Assembly: GCA_963664655.2 (NCBI GenBank)
Contig: OY761554.1
Coordinates: forward strand, 992,001 to 1,056,000
From: Desulfospira sp963664655
GTDB taxonomy: Bacteria; Desulfobacterota; Desulfobacteria; Desulfobacterales; Desulfobacteraceae
Direction: 5' to 3'
DNA: 64,000 bases
The position numbers were made by a program, and so were the translations under genes. This document shows, piece after piece, positions 51,763 through 60,215 of the stretch. The notes beneath the pieces are model-generated. The model did not search any database, was not told the DNA's origin, and saw only the letters and a list, made by a program, of their open reading frames with translations. The stretch's first letter is position 1. The number at the start of each line of letters is the position of its first letter.

Positions 51763-52363
51763 ACGCTGCCGCGCCGGTTTCAGCCGCTTCGTAGCCCAGT
51801 TCAAAGGCCTTGAGGTTCTGGTCCAGAAAGCTTGGTTTGACCCGCCGTTTAATGGCTTCCACCACATCGTCCCGGGTAAAGGGAAGTGCCCCCATCCGGG
51901 TTAATGCGCCCAGAAGAACGATATTGACGCTCATGGGGCTTCCGGCCTGCTGTGCCAGTGCCATGGCGTCAAAGGCCACCAGGCCGGCGGTTTTCTGTTT
52001 GATCAGTTCCTTGGCCAGCGCTATATCCGGGTATTCACCCTTGCCGATGGCCACGGTAAAGGGGGGAAGCGGTGCCGTGCTGGTCACCACCATGGTGTGG
52101 CGGCCGCATTTATTTAATGCCCTTAAGGTTTCCGCCGGTTCAAACCCCAGCAGGATGTCGGCCTCTCCATCGGAAATAATGGAACTTTGGGCGTCGCCAA
52201 AGACAATGGCGGATTCCACTACCCCGCCCCGCTGGGCCATGCCGTGAATTTCACTCATCCTGACAGGCACCCCTGCAATCAGGGCGGCCTCCCCCAGTAC
52301 TTTAGAGGCCAAAAGATTGCCCTGCCCGCCCACGGCCACGATGATCATTCTGGTTGTTTTCAT
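51761..52363 (-). CDS. iorB: Indolepyruvate:ferredoxin oxidoreductase beta subunit
   Basis: The 200-residue protein matches the gamma/beta-type subunit of 2-oxoacid:ferredoxin oxidoreductases. It has RMIIVAVGGQGNLLASKVLG, PVRMSEIHGMAQRGGVVESA and LGFEPAETLRALNKCG. With IorA it decarboxylates arylpyruvates from aromatic amino acid transamination to aryl-acyl-CoA, reducing ferredoxin. The product of iorA is encoded just upstream (stop 52383, gap of 19 bases). Normal length, no missing motif. Confidence 0.93.
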   Translation of the reverse strand: MKTTRMIIVAVGGQGNLLASKVLGEAALIAGVPVRMSEIHGMAQRGGVVESAIVFGDAQSSIISDGEADILLGFEPAETLRALNKCGRHTMVVTSTAPLPPFTVAIGKGEYPDIALAKELIKQKTAGLVAFDAMALAQQAGSPMSVNIVLLGALTRMGALPFTRDDVVEAIKRRVKPSFLDQNLKAFELGYEAAETGAAA

Positions 52364-52382
52364 ATGATACGTTCCTTGAATT

Positions 52383-54233
52383 CTAATTTTTTAAAGGCCT
52401 GATGGCGTTTTCGGGACAGATCTGGGCGCAGACAGCGCATCCCACACAGGTATTGGCATCAATGGCAGGCCTGCCGTTCTCGATAAAGAACGACGGACAG
52501 GCAATGGTGGTGATACAGTCCCGGTGGTTTTTGCATTTGTCCGTAACCACAAATGGCCGCGGCGTCATCATCTTCATGGACTTGGCGTACAGGACGCAGG
52601 GTTCCTTGGAAATAATCACCGAGACCCCTTCAAAGGCCAGGGCTTCTTTGATGGTTTCAATGCTCTTTTTTACCTTAAAGGGCTTGATCACAGAGACGTG
52701 CCCCACCCCAAGGGCACGGACCACCTGTTCAATATTGACCCTGCCGTGCCCGGAAAGGCCGAATTTTTCCATGTCAACGCCCGGATGGGGCTGGTGGCCG
52801 GTCATGGCCGTGATATCGTTTTCCAGGATCACCAGGGTATAGTTGTGATTGTTGAACACCGCATTGACAAGGCCGGTGATGCCGGAGTGGAAAAAGGTTG
52901 AATCCCCGATAAACCCGATCACTTTCTGGTCCGTGGCCTTGGAAAATCCGCCCGATGAACTGGCCGATGACCCCATGCAGACCACAAAATCCCCCATGCT
53001 CAACGGCGGCATAAAGCCTAAGGTATAGCAGCCGATATCCGTGGGACAGACCACGTCCATGCCTTTGGCCGCCGCTTTGACCTCGTAGAAGGTGGCCCTG
53101 TGGGAGCAGCCTGAACACAGGTTGGGGGGCCGGTTGGGAATTTCAGGAACATCCGAGGTGTCCACGGCCTTTGGCCGGGTATAATCCACCTCAAAAAACA
53201 GGGCGATTTTTTCCCGGACCATGGCCGGATCATACTCATACAGCCTGGAAAACAGGGTTTGCGATTTGCCCTGAATGGGAATGACAATCCCGGTTTCCTG
53301 GGCCATGGCCTTGACGGCCTCTTCCATAAAGGGTTCGCCTTCTTCAATAATCAGAACCTTTTCACAGTCCTTTATAAACTCTTTGACAAGTTTTTGAGGC
53401 ATGGGGTTGGTAAGGCCCAGGCGAAGAATTTTTGTCCGGTCTTCCAGGCCAAGGTCTTTGACCGCGTCCCGGGCATAATGGAAACTGACGCCATTGGCAA
53501 TGATCCCTAAATTTCCCCGGCCGGAAACAAAGTTAAATTCAGAGGATTCGGAAAGCTCCCGGGCCCTGTCCATTTTTTCCAGGAGTTTGGCGTGAAGATT
53601 CCTTGAAACCGCAGGCACGGTAACGCACCTTAACGGGTCTTTGATAAATTTGCCTTTGGTCTGCCTGGGTTTGATATCCCCCAATTCCACAAAGGCGTTG
53701 GAGTGGTTGATCCGGGTGGTGGTTCTCATGAGGACCGGTTGTTTCAGGGTTTCGGACAGCTCAAAGGCCTGTTTGATCATATCCTTTGCTTCGGCTACCG
53801 ATGAGGGCTCCACCATGGGAAGGTTGCCGAACTTTGCATAGTACCGGTTATCCTGCTCGTTCTGGCTTGAAAACATGAACGGGTCATCGGCCGTCAGAAT
53901 CACCATTCCGGCCGTGACACCGACATAGGCCAGGGTCATTAAAGGATCGGCCGCCACATTCAGGCCCACATGCTTCATCATGCAAAAGGTTCTTAACCCG
54001 GAATTGGCCGCGGCAGCCGCCACCTCAAGGGCCACTTTTTCATTGGTTGAATATTCAAAATACAGATCGGTTTCGTGGGATATCTGAAACAGGTTAAGGG
54101 AGATTTCCGAAGACGGGGTTCCCGGATATGTGGTGGCAAAGGCCACGCCGGCTTCTACCGCCCCCCTGACAATGGCTTCATTTCCCAGAAGCATGATGTT
54201 TTTACCGGGGCTGTCCGTTAGTAGCTTGTGCAT
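52383..54233 (-). CDS. iorA: Indolepyruvate:ferredoxin oxidoreductase alpha subunit
   Basis: The 616-residue protein has the PP-like region at the N-terminus (LGNEAIVRGAVEAGVAFATT, YPGTPSSEI) and the thiamine-diphosphate half, with CSGCSHRATFYEVKAAAKG, GDSTFFHSGITGLVNAV and NHNYTLVILENDITAMTGHQ. Two [4Fe-4S] clusters form at the C-terminus (CKNHRDCITTIACPSFF and CVGCAVCAQICPENAI). It is used by anaerobes to ferment or assimilate aromatic amino acids. It is preceded by a small His-rich protein gene (gap 27 bases), which may be in the same transcript. Confidence 0.95.
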   Translation of the reverse strand: MHKLLTDSPGKNIMLLGNEAIVRGAVEAGVAFATTYPGTPSSEISLNLFQISHETDLYFEYSTNEKVALEVAAAAANSGLRTFCMMKHVGLNVAADPLMTLAYVGVTAGMVILTADDPFMFSSQNEQDNRYYAKFGNLPMVEPSSVAEAKDMIKQAFELSETLKQPVLMRTTTRINHSNAFVELGDIKPRQTKGKFIKDPLRCVTVPAVSRNLHAKLLEKMDRARELSESSEFNFVSGRGNLGIIANGVSFHYARDAVKDLGLEDRTKILRLGLTNPMPQKLVKEFIKDCEKVLIIEEGEPFMEEAVKAMAQETGIVIPIQGKSQTLFSRLYEYDPAMVREKIALFFEVDYTRPKAVDTSDVPEIPNRPPNLCSGCSHRATFYEVKAAAKGMDVVCPTDIGCYTLGFMPPLSMGDFVVCMGSSASSSGGFSKATDQKVIGFIGDSTFFHSGITGLVNAVFNNHNYTLVILENDITAMTGHQPHPGVDMEKFGLSGHGRVNIEQVVRALGVGHVSVIKPFKVKKSIETIKEALAFEGVSVIISKEPCVLYAKSMKMMTPRPFVVTDKCKNHRDCITTIACPSFFIENGRPAIDANTCVGCAVCAQICPENAIRPLKN

Positions 54234-54260
54234 AAGGTTTCTTTGGTCCTTTCGTGTGAT

Positions 54261-54608
54261 TTAAGCGTATAGTTTTTCAGCATTCTTCAGTGAGGACGCA
54301 TACCCCTTAAAGCCGTCAATGTCTTCACATGACTGAACCGAGCTGGACGCAAAAAAGCCCTCTACCATGGTCTTTTCCCCAAGGCGGATAAGCCCCATGA
54401 AAAGAACGGGTACAAGGCTGATGTTGTTTTTTCCGGTCTGGACGGCAAAGTCAAGGGGGCCCTGGGTATGGTAAACCGCATAAAGGTTGTTGTTCTGCAC
54501 CGGCATCAACTGAACAATTTCAGGATGGCCATGATGATGATCGTGGGAATGATCGTGGGAATGATCATGGGAATGATCATGGGTATGGTTGCCGCAATGG
54601 TTGCACAT
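54261..54608 (-). CDS. Small histidine-rich protein upstream of iorA
   Basis: The 115-residue protein starts MCNHCGNHTHDHSHDHSHD, a CxxC followed by an HDHS run, then HHHGHPEIVQLMPVQNNN and a soluble, non-repetitive C-terminal domain of about 85 residues that I do not recognise. The His/Asp tract and CxxC should bind Zn, Ni or Cu. In DNA the tract is a 12-base tandem repeat (about 54530-54590), which could vary in copy number. It stands immediately upstream of iorAB on the same strand and is likely co-transcribed. A metal-storage or metallochaperone role is inferred only. Confidence 0.7.
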   Translation of the reverse strand: MCNHCGNHTHDHSHDHSHDHSHDHHHGHPEIVQLMPVQNNNLYAVYHTQGPLDFAVQTGKNNISLVPVLFMGLIRLGEKTMVEGFFASSSVQSCEDIDGFKGYASSLKNAEKLYA

Positions 54609-54627
54609 GATTTAACCCTTTCAATTT

Positions 54628-54690
54628 AGCTGTTAGCTTTAAGCCGTTAGCTGTTAGCTATTAGCCGTTAGCCGTTAGCGGTTAGCTTTT
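54628..54690. repeat. Heptad repeat, AGCCGTT type (nine units)
   Basis: A run of 7-base units AGCTGTT, AGCTTTA, AGCCGTT, AGCTGTT, AGCTATT, AGCCGTT, AGCCGTT, AGCGGTT, AGCTTTT. It is the clearest example of this family in the window. Confidence 0.8.
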
Positions 54691-54849
54691 ATGGACAAAG
54701 CACCGGGCTGAAAACGTGAGCCTGTCCCCAAGGTTCTCGCATTAAACTATAATTTTTATCTATATTCTTAAGGGATTGCAAGGATCATTTTGAGTCACTG
54801 TTCATCAGTGCTGGTCCACCAGCTTTTTTCGAACAAGCCAACCGTTTCC
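54691..54849. other. Intergenic segment between two heptad arrays
   Basis: About 160 bases without a gene. The inverse orientation of the arrays on either side means the whole interval could fold back on itself. Confidence 0.4.
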
Positions 54850-54900
54850 GGCTAAAAGCTAACGGCTAACAGCTAATAGCCAATGGCTAACCGCTACTAG
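54850..54900. repeat. Heptad repeat, GCTAACG type (inverse orientation)
   Basis: Units GCTAAAA, GCTAACG, GCTAACA, GCTAATA, GCCAATG, GCTAACC, GCTACTA. These are the inverse complement of the array at 54628-54690. Confidence 0.75.
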
Positions 54901-54901
54901 C

Positions 54902-55822
54902 TCACAAGTAGGATTTTATATTCTCACGGGTAAACCGATACGCTGAATTGCAGTTATGGCACCGGACTTCGATGGGGAAGGTCTCCTGTTCCAGGATGTC
55001 TTTTTTTTCCTGTTCGGGAAGCCCTTTCAGATAACCTGCCATTTTTTCCAGGGAACACCGGCAGAAAAACTCAACCCTGGTGCTGTCCAGAAACCGGGGC
55101 TTAAGTTCTGAAAATTCTCTGGTGATAAGGGCTTCAGGCTCTTCCCCGCCGGCAAACGCCTGCCCCAGAGAGTCAATTTCCTTCAAAATTTTTTCGGCTC
55201 GGGCTGTATCTTCCGGATCTGCACCGGGCATGGCCTGAAGAAAGATACCGCCGGCCCCCCGGACCTGCTCATTGTCATCAAAATCCACGCTCAGCTTGAA
55301 CCCTGTGGGGAGCTGTTCTGAAATCAGAAAATAATTGGCCAGGTCTTCTGCAATACTGCCGTATTCCATGGCCACCTGCCCGGAATAGGGCCTGGCCACC
55401 CCTTCGAGATATTTGGTCACCGTCAGAAATCCGGCACCGAAAAGAGAGGAGAGTCCCTTGACCTGTCCGGGGTCTTCAACCTGTATATGACCGGTTTTCA
55501 AAAAGCCCCGGACCTCCCCGAACACATTGGCTTCGACATTGAGCCCCTTGATGGGCCCCGAGCATCCAATGGCCAGCCCCAACCGCTCCTTTCCCTTGAG
55601 GCCTGAGGTCATCAGGACAGCGGCCATATAGGCCTGCCCCAGAATCAGGGTTTCCAGCGGGCCGAATTCATGGTTGGCCCTCATCTCGTTGATCATTCTT
55701 GTGGCATGAACCACGACCCCTTTGATCCGGTCCCCGGACATCATGAACCGGTACATTTTGTCTTTGGCCGACGCCTGGAACCGGGCTTTGACGTCCCGGT
55801 TGAAAATATCTTTTTTAATCAT
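54902..55822 (-). CDS. hslO: Redox-regulated chaperone Hsp33
   Basis: The 306-residue protein has the Hsp33 fold: an N-terminal domain with VVHATRMINEMRANHEFGPL and GLAIGCSGPIKGLNVEANVF, and a C-terminal zinc site made of CRC (in FFCRCSLEKM) and CxxC (in VRCHNCNSAYRF). On oxidative stress the zinc cysteines form disulfides and the protein becomes an active holdase. The length is normal (about 290-300). It is a single gene; an oxygen defence role fits an anaerobe. Confidence 0.93.
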   Translation of the reverse strand: MIKKDIFNRDVKARFQASAKDKMYRFMMSGDRIKGVVVHATRMINEMRANHEFGPLETLILGQAYMAAVLMTSGLKGKERLGLAIGCSGPIKGLNVEANVFGEVRGFLKTGHIQVEDPGQVKGLSSLFGAGFLTVTKYLEGVARPYSGQVAMEYGSIAEDLANYFLISEQLPTGFKLSVDFDDNEQVRGAGGIFLQAMPGADPEDTARAEKILKEIDSLGQAFAGGEEPEALITREFSELKPRFLDSTRVEFFCRCSLEKMAGYLKGLPEQEKKDILEQETFPIEVRCHNCNSAYRFTRENIKSYL

Positions 55823-56108
55823 GTCTTTAAATCACCGCATAGCAATTAACAAAACGGGCGGTTTCACCCGAAACCGGCGGGCATTTATTCCTTTCCCGCT
55901 GCCTGGTCCAGCTATTATAAGGTGTTCATGAAAATTGTAAAGCCGGACCAAGGATCAAAAAGAGGGGAGGAGACCGAAAAACCGAAAACCGTAGACCGGA
56001 TGTTACGTATTCTTAAGGGGGGATGCCGACACTCCCCGGATTTTGTTTGACAAGTCAGAGCCTATGGTGTTCTTTTTGGTTGTACACATAACGCTAAAGA
56101 GGTATGGC
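55823..56108. other. Intergenic region with a GGAGACC-type repeat
   Basis: Between hslO and the toxin-antitoxin pair. From about 55972 the heptad units AGACCG, AAAAACCG, AAAACCG and TAGACCG lead to GGATGTTACGTATTCTTAAG, GGGGGGATGCCGAC and CTCCCC, the common tail of the element also seen at 21488. No gene is seen. Confidence 0.5.
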
Positions 56109-56345
56109 ATGCCGGAAATAAATGTTAAAGAGGCAAGAAGCAACTTTGCTCTAATCCTTGACCGTGTTGAGAAGGGGGAAGAAATCGTCATTACCCGCAG
56201 GGGTAAACGGGTTGCCCGTATGATCAATTTCAATGACGACCCCGTCCCGCTCGAAAGCCTTGAACAGTTTAGAAACAGTATTCATGTTAAGGGAAAGCCC
56301 CTAAGCCAGACAGTGATTAACCAGAGAGAAACCGAACGATATTAA
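56109..56345 (+). CDS. Phd/YefM-family antitoxin
   Basis: The 78-residue protein starts MPEINVKEARSNFALILDRV, the Phd/YefM DNA-binding part, followed by EKGEEIVITRRGKRVARMI. The C-terminal segment (about 45-78) would wrap the toxin. It binds its own promoter as a dimer, probably with the toxin. The ATG at 56109 is preceded by AAGAGG. Its stop overlaps the toxin start by one base (TAATG). Confidence 0.9.
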   Translation: MPEINVKEARSNFALILDRVEKGEEIVITRRGKRVARMINFNDDPVPLESLEQFRNSIHVKGKPLSQTVINQRETERY

Positions 56346-56770
56346 TGGTATACTTCGGTAAAAGTATCCTTGTGGCTTATTATTGCCCGGAGAAAATAAG
56401 CCATCCGGTTGAAAAAATTCTGATTAAGACCAAAAGGCCTGCCATAAGCCAGCTTACAGAGGTTGAATTGAGTTCTGCTGTTTCCAGAAAAATCAGGGAA
56501 AATGAACTGTCAAAGGATGATGGAAACCGCATTTTATCCGTATTCCAATCCCATAAGGATAAAAACGGTTTTGTTTTTTTGCCGATACAGCCCAAACATT
56601 ACTCAATGGCTATGGAATGGATCTCTGCCTTTGATACGCCATTGAGAACACTGGATGCCCTGCACCTTGCTGTTGCCCATATTAATAAAATCTCCCTCCT
56701 GGCAGCGGATATAAAATTTTTTGACTCCGCAAAATTATTGGGCGTAGAAGCCAGTCTTGTTACCCAGTGA
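56345..56770 (+). CDS. PIN-domain toxin (VapC type), first catalytic Asp replaced
   Basis: The 141-residue protein is a PIN domain by E39/E41 (SQLTEVELSSAV), D104 (RTLDALHLAVAH) and D122 (LLAADIKFF). In active PIN nucleases the protein begins Y-x-D-T-S, where the first Asp binds Mg. Here the N-terminus is MVYFGKSILVAYYCPEK: GAT has become GGT (D5G), and T6 is K. The ribonuclease activity should therefore be weak or lost. The rest of the domain is intact and the antitoxin is complete, so either the toxin was recently inactivated or the pair now has another role. Confidence 0.85.
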   Translation: MVYFGKSILVAYYCPEKISHPVEKILIKTKRPAISQLTEVELSSAVSRKIRENELSKDDGNRILSVFQSHKDKNGFVFLPIQPKHYSMAMEWISAFDTPLRTLDALHLAVAHINKISLLAADIKFFDSAKLLGVEASLVTQ

Positions 56771-56793
56771 TCCCATGACAACCAAATTTAAGT

Positions 56794-58185
56794 TTAATTC
56801 AGTTCAAGCCGGTTGGTGTCTCCGCCCAAGGCCTGGTAAAGGGTCATGAGGTTTTTAAGCTGGTTATACCGGTTTTCGGCCAGGGACAGGTCGGCGCTTC
56901 GCCGGGTTTCCTGCTGATCCAGCCAGTCCTGGACCCCGGTGGTCCCTTCCCGGTAGCGGACCCGGGCCATGTGTTCGGCTTTTTTTGCCAGTTCCAGGGA
57001 CGTTCTTAAGGCGGTTTCCTGTTCCATATAATGTTTGCGGTCTGACAGGCAGTCGGCCACGTCCTGGAGGGCCTCGTACAGGGTCTGGCGGAATTCGACC
57101 ACGGCCTGCTCGTATTCGATTTCAGAAATTTCGGTGTTGATCTTCATGTCCTGCCACTGGACAAAGGGCAGGCTGACCCCGGCGCCTAAGGCGGCCACGG
57201 GGTTGGACAGTATGTTTAACAGGGTGGTGCTGCTGGTGCCAAGGCTTGCGGTGAGGCTCCAGGTGGGGTAGTAGCTTGCCCGGGTGGCATCGGCATCGGC
57301 CCTGAGGCTGCGAAGCCGCATCTCTGCGGCCATAAGATCCGGCCGGTTCCCGAGAACGGCGGCGGGAATGCCGGGGTCTATGGCCGGCAGGGGCATGTCC
57401 GTCAGCCGTTTGGGATCGGCCATGATCCCTTCCGGGGCCTGGTTGAACAGAATGGCCAGGGCATGGCGGGCCTGGGCCATCTGCCGGTTCAGCCCGGCAA
57501 GTTCGGATTTCTGGCTTTCCACATTCTGTTGGGCCTGGACCAGGTCCAGTTCGGAAACGGCCCCGGAGTTGTATTTGGAACGAACGATCTTAAGGGTTTC
57601 CAGGGTATATGCGATTCCCTCCCGGCTGGTGGTAATGGCCTGGTTTAAATAGGCGATCTGCCAGTAAAGTTCGGCCGTGGTGCCGATAAGGGAAAGGGCT
57701 GTATTGGCAAGATCCTGTTCGGTTGCTTTGGCCTCCCATTCCGCCGAATCCCGGGTGGCGGCAAGTTTTCCCCAAAGGTCGGGTTCCCAGCTTAAGCCTG
57801 CCGATGTTGAATAACTGTTGGAACGGGCATGGGTTTCCAGGTTTTTCCGGGTGCCGGCACTGGCACTGGCCGAATAGTCCGGCCCAAGACCGGTTTGGGC
57901 AAGCTCTAATTGTAAACGCGCCTTTTTAAGTTTAAAGGCGGCTGCCGCCAGGTCATTGTTGGTCTCAAGGGCCTTTACGATCAACTGGTTCAAGACCGGA
58001 TCGTCAAAGACCAGCCACCACTGGCTGGCCCCAAGAACCTGCTCCCCGCTGCCCGGCAGGATCTCCCACTGGCCCGGGATCTTGATTTCCGGCTCATGGT
58101 ACACCCCCCGGACATCCGCACACCCGCTGCAGAAAAGCACTGCAACAGCCAGCATCAGCCAAAAGCGCCAAATTTTATAATTCAT
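56794..58185 (-). CDS. Outer-membrane efflux lipoprotein (NodT/OMF, TolC-like)
   Basis: The 463-residue precursor has a lipoprotein signal ending in LFCSGC. Two OMF repeats form the barrel and helical tunnel: ASQWWLVFDDPVLNQLIVKA, NNDLAAAAFKLKKARLQLEL, GLSWEPDLWGKLAATRDS, NRPDLMAAEMRLRSLRADAD and GVSLPFVQWQDMKINTEISE. It completes the MacAB pump as the exit duct. The ATG at 58185 is eight bases after AAGGAG; the ATG at 58191 is too close. It is the last gene of macA-macB-OMF. Confidence 0.92.
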   Translation of the reverse strand: MNYKIWRFWLMLAVAVLFCSGCADVRGVYHEPEIKIPGQWEILPGSGEQVLGASQWWLVFDDPVLNQLIVKALETNNDLAAAAFKLKKARLQLELAQTGLGPDYSASASAGTRKNLETHARSNSYSTSAGLSWEPDLWGKLAATRDSAEWEAKATEQDLANTALSLIGTTAELYWQIAYLNQAITTSREGIAYTLETLKIVRSKYNSGAVSELDLVQAQQNVESQKSELAGLNRQMAQARHALAILFNQAPEGIMADPKRLTDMPLPAIDPGIPAAVLGNRPDLMAAEMRLRSLRADADATRASYYPTWSLTASLGTSSTTLLNILSNPVAALGAGVSLPFVQWQDMKINTEISEIEYEQAVVEFRQTLYEALQDVADCLSDRKHYMEQETALRTSLELAKKAEHMARVRYREGTTGVQDWLDQQETRRSADLSLAENRYNQLKNLMTLYQALGGDTNRLELN

Positions 58186-58245
58186 AACCATATCTCCTTA
58201 AAGCCCGCCATTCCGGTCTCCTGTCTCCGGACTTCCGGTATCCTT

Positions 58246-60207
58246 TTATTCCCTTGCCAGGGCCTGAATCGGATCCAGCCGGGCAGCACCCCGGGCCGGC
58301 AGAAACCCGAAAAGCACCCCGATCACCGTTGAACACGAAAAGGCCGCGACAATGGACATCAGGGAAAACTGCATGGATATGGTGGTGACAAAATATGAAA
58401 AAATGACCCCCACTCCAAAAGACAGCAGAATCCCCAAAGTCCCGCCGATCATGCAGACCAGGACCGCCTCGATTAAAAACTGCTGCATGATGTCGGCCTG
58501 CCGGGCGCCCACGGCCATGCGGATGCCGATCTCCCTGGTCCGCTCGGTCACCGAGACCAGCATGATGTTCATGACCCCGATCCCGCCGACTATCAATGAG
58601 ATGACCGCAATGGATGAAATCAGCAGCGTCAGGGTGGCGGTGGTTTTTTTAACGGTTTTTAAGATGCTGTCCGAACTTCGGGTATAGACATCCTTGGTGC
58701 CGTGCCGGGTGGTCAGAAGGTGTTCGATGCCCTGCTGGGCAATGTCATTGGACATGTTTTTGGCCACCCGCACGGTGATGGAGCTGAAATACCGCTGTCC
58801 TGAAATCCGGCTCATAACCGCGGTATAGGGCATCCAGACGTTCAAATTTTCATCCTGGAAGGCCGAATCCTTTTTGGCGGCCACCCCCACGATGATCACG
58901 GGCACGTTGCCGGCCAGAATGGTCTGCCCCAACGGATCGCCCCCGTTGGAAAAAAATTTTTTCTTGGTGTTCTGGTCAATCACCGCCACCTGGGACAGGT
59001 TGATGATGTCCCGTTCCATGAGGGACCGGCCGTTTTCAATGGTAATGTCCTTTACCCTGAAATAGGCTTCATTCACCCCTTTGATGGAGGCATTGGCAAC
59101 CACATTCCGGTAGCGGACTTCTTTTCCCGAGGAGATATTGGGGGTTAAGCTGTCCACATAGACCTGGGCTTTAAGGGCTTCAAGATCAGCCGGGACAAGG
59201 GTTTGAACCCGGCCCGACCGGACATCCCCCCAGCCCGTGCCCGGATAGATGTCAATGGTATTGGTGCCGATGGAGTTGATGTCGTCGATCACTTTTTTTC
59301 GGGCGCCCTGGCCCACGGCCACCACGCTGACCACGGCCATGATGCCGATAATGATCCCGAGCATGGTCAAAAGGGTCCTCATCCGGTGGGAGGTCATGGC
59401 CAGCCACGCCATTTTAAAGGCCTCAAAAAACAGGCCGATCCGGGCTGCAACGGGGTTTTGTTTCCGCAGGGTTTCCGAGGACCCCGGTTCCTTTTGAACC
59501 GGTTCGGTGCTGCCGGCCTCCGGGTTGGGTTCATCAGACAGGATCTCACCGTCGGCAATGCGGATAATTCTCTGGGCCCGGGCCGCGATCAGCGGGTCAT
59601 GGGTGACCAGGATAATGGTATGCCCCTGAAGGTGAAGTTCCTTCAGGATAGCCATGACCTCGTCCCCGCTCTGGGTGTCCAGGGCCCCGGTGGGCTCATC
59701 GGCCAGGATGACCCGGCCGCCGTTCATCAGGGATCTGGCAATGCTGACCCGCTGCTGCTGGCCGCCGGACAGCTGCCCGGGGGTGTATTCACCTCGGTTT
59801 TCAAGGCCTAAGCGCTTAAGCAGGGATGCGGCCCGGGCGGTCCTGGCCTTTTTGTTGATCCCGGAGTAAACCGCCGGGATTTCCGTATTCCCCACAGCAT
59901 CCAGGTGGCTTAACAGATGGTAGCTCTGAAAAATAAACCCGAAGTGTTCCCGGCGCAGGGCCGCCAGTTCATCGCTGCCCAGGGTCCCGGTTTCTTCCCC
60001 GTTGATCCGGTAGGTGCCGCCGGTGGGCCGGTCAAGGCAGCCCAGAATATTCATCAGGGTGGATTTTCCCGAGCCTGAGGTGCCCATGATGGCCACCATC
60101 TCCCCTGAGTGAATTTTCAGATTGAGCCCCTTTAAAACCTTTACCCGGGTGTCCCCTGATGGAAAGGAGCGTTCTAACCCCTCTATTTCAAGTAACGCTG
60201 TTGTCAT
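58246..60207 (-). CDS. macB: Macrolide-type ABC exporter MacB
   Basis: The 653-residue protein has an N-terminal ABC ATPase: Walker A GTSGSGKST, signature LSGGQQQRVSIARSL and Walker B VILADEPTGALD. A linker rich in E and P follows (about 228-260), then the FtsX-type membrane part with helix 1 near 285-305 (LLTMLGIIIGIMAVVSVVAV), a periplasmic domain (about 310-530) and three C-terminal helices. It drives extrusion from the periplasm through MacA and an OMF. The substrate could be an antibiotic, a lipopeptide or a siderophore. Confidence 0.94.
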   Translation of the reverse strand: MTTALLEIEGLERSFPSGDTRVKVLKGLNLKIHSGEMVAIMGTSGSGKSTLMNILGCLDRPTGGTYRINGEETGTLGSDELAALRREHFGFIFQSYHLLSHLDAVGNTEIPAVYSGINKKARTARAASLLKRLGLENRGEYTPGQLSGGQQQRVSIARSLMNGGRVILADEPTGALDTQSGDEVMAILKELHLQGHTIILVTHDPLIAARAQRIIRIADGEILSDEPNPEAGSTEPVQKEPGSSETLRKQNPVAARIGLFFEAFKMAWLAMTSHRMRTLLTMLGIIIGIMAVVSVVAVGQGARKKVIDDINSIGTNTIDIYPGTGWGDVRSGRVQTLVPADLEALKAQVYVDSLTPNISSGKEVRYRNVVANASIKGVNEAYFRVKDITIENGRSLMERDIINLSQVAVIDQNTKKKFFSNGGDPLGQTILAGNVPVIIVGVAAKKDSAFQDENLNVWMPYTAVMSRISGQRYFSSITVRVAKNMSNDIAQQGIEHLLTTRHGTKDVYTRSSDSILKTVKKTTATLTLLISSIAVISLIVGGIGVMNIMLVSVTERTREIGIRMAVGARQADIMQQFLIEAVLVCMIGGTLGILLSFGVGVIFSYFVTTISMQFSLMSIVAAFSCSTVIGVLFGFLPARGAARLDPIQALARE

Positions 60208-60215
60208 GGCTCAGC

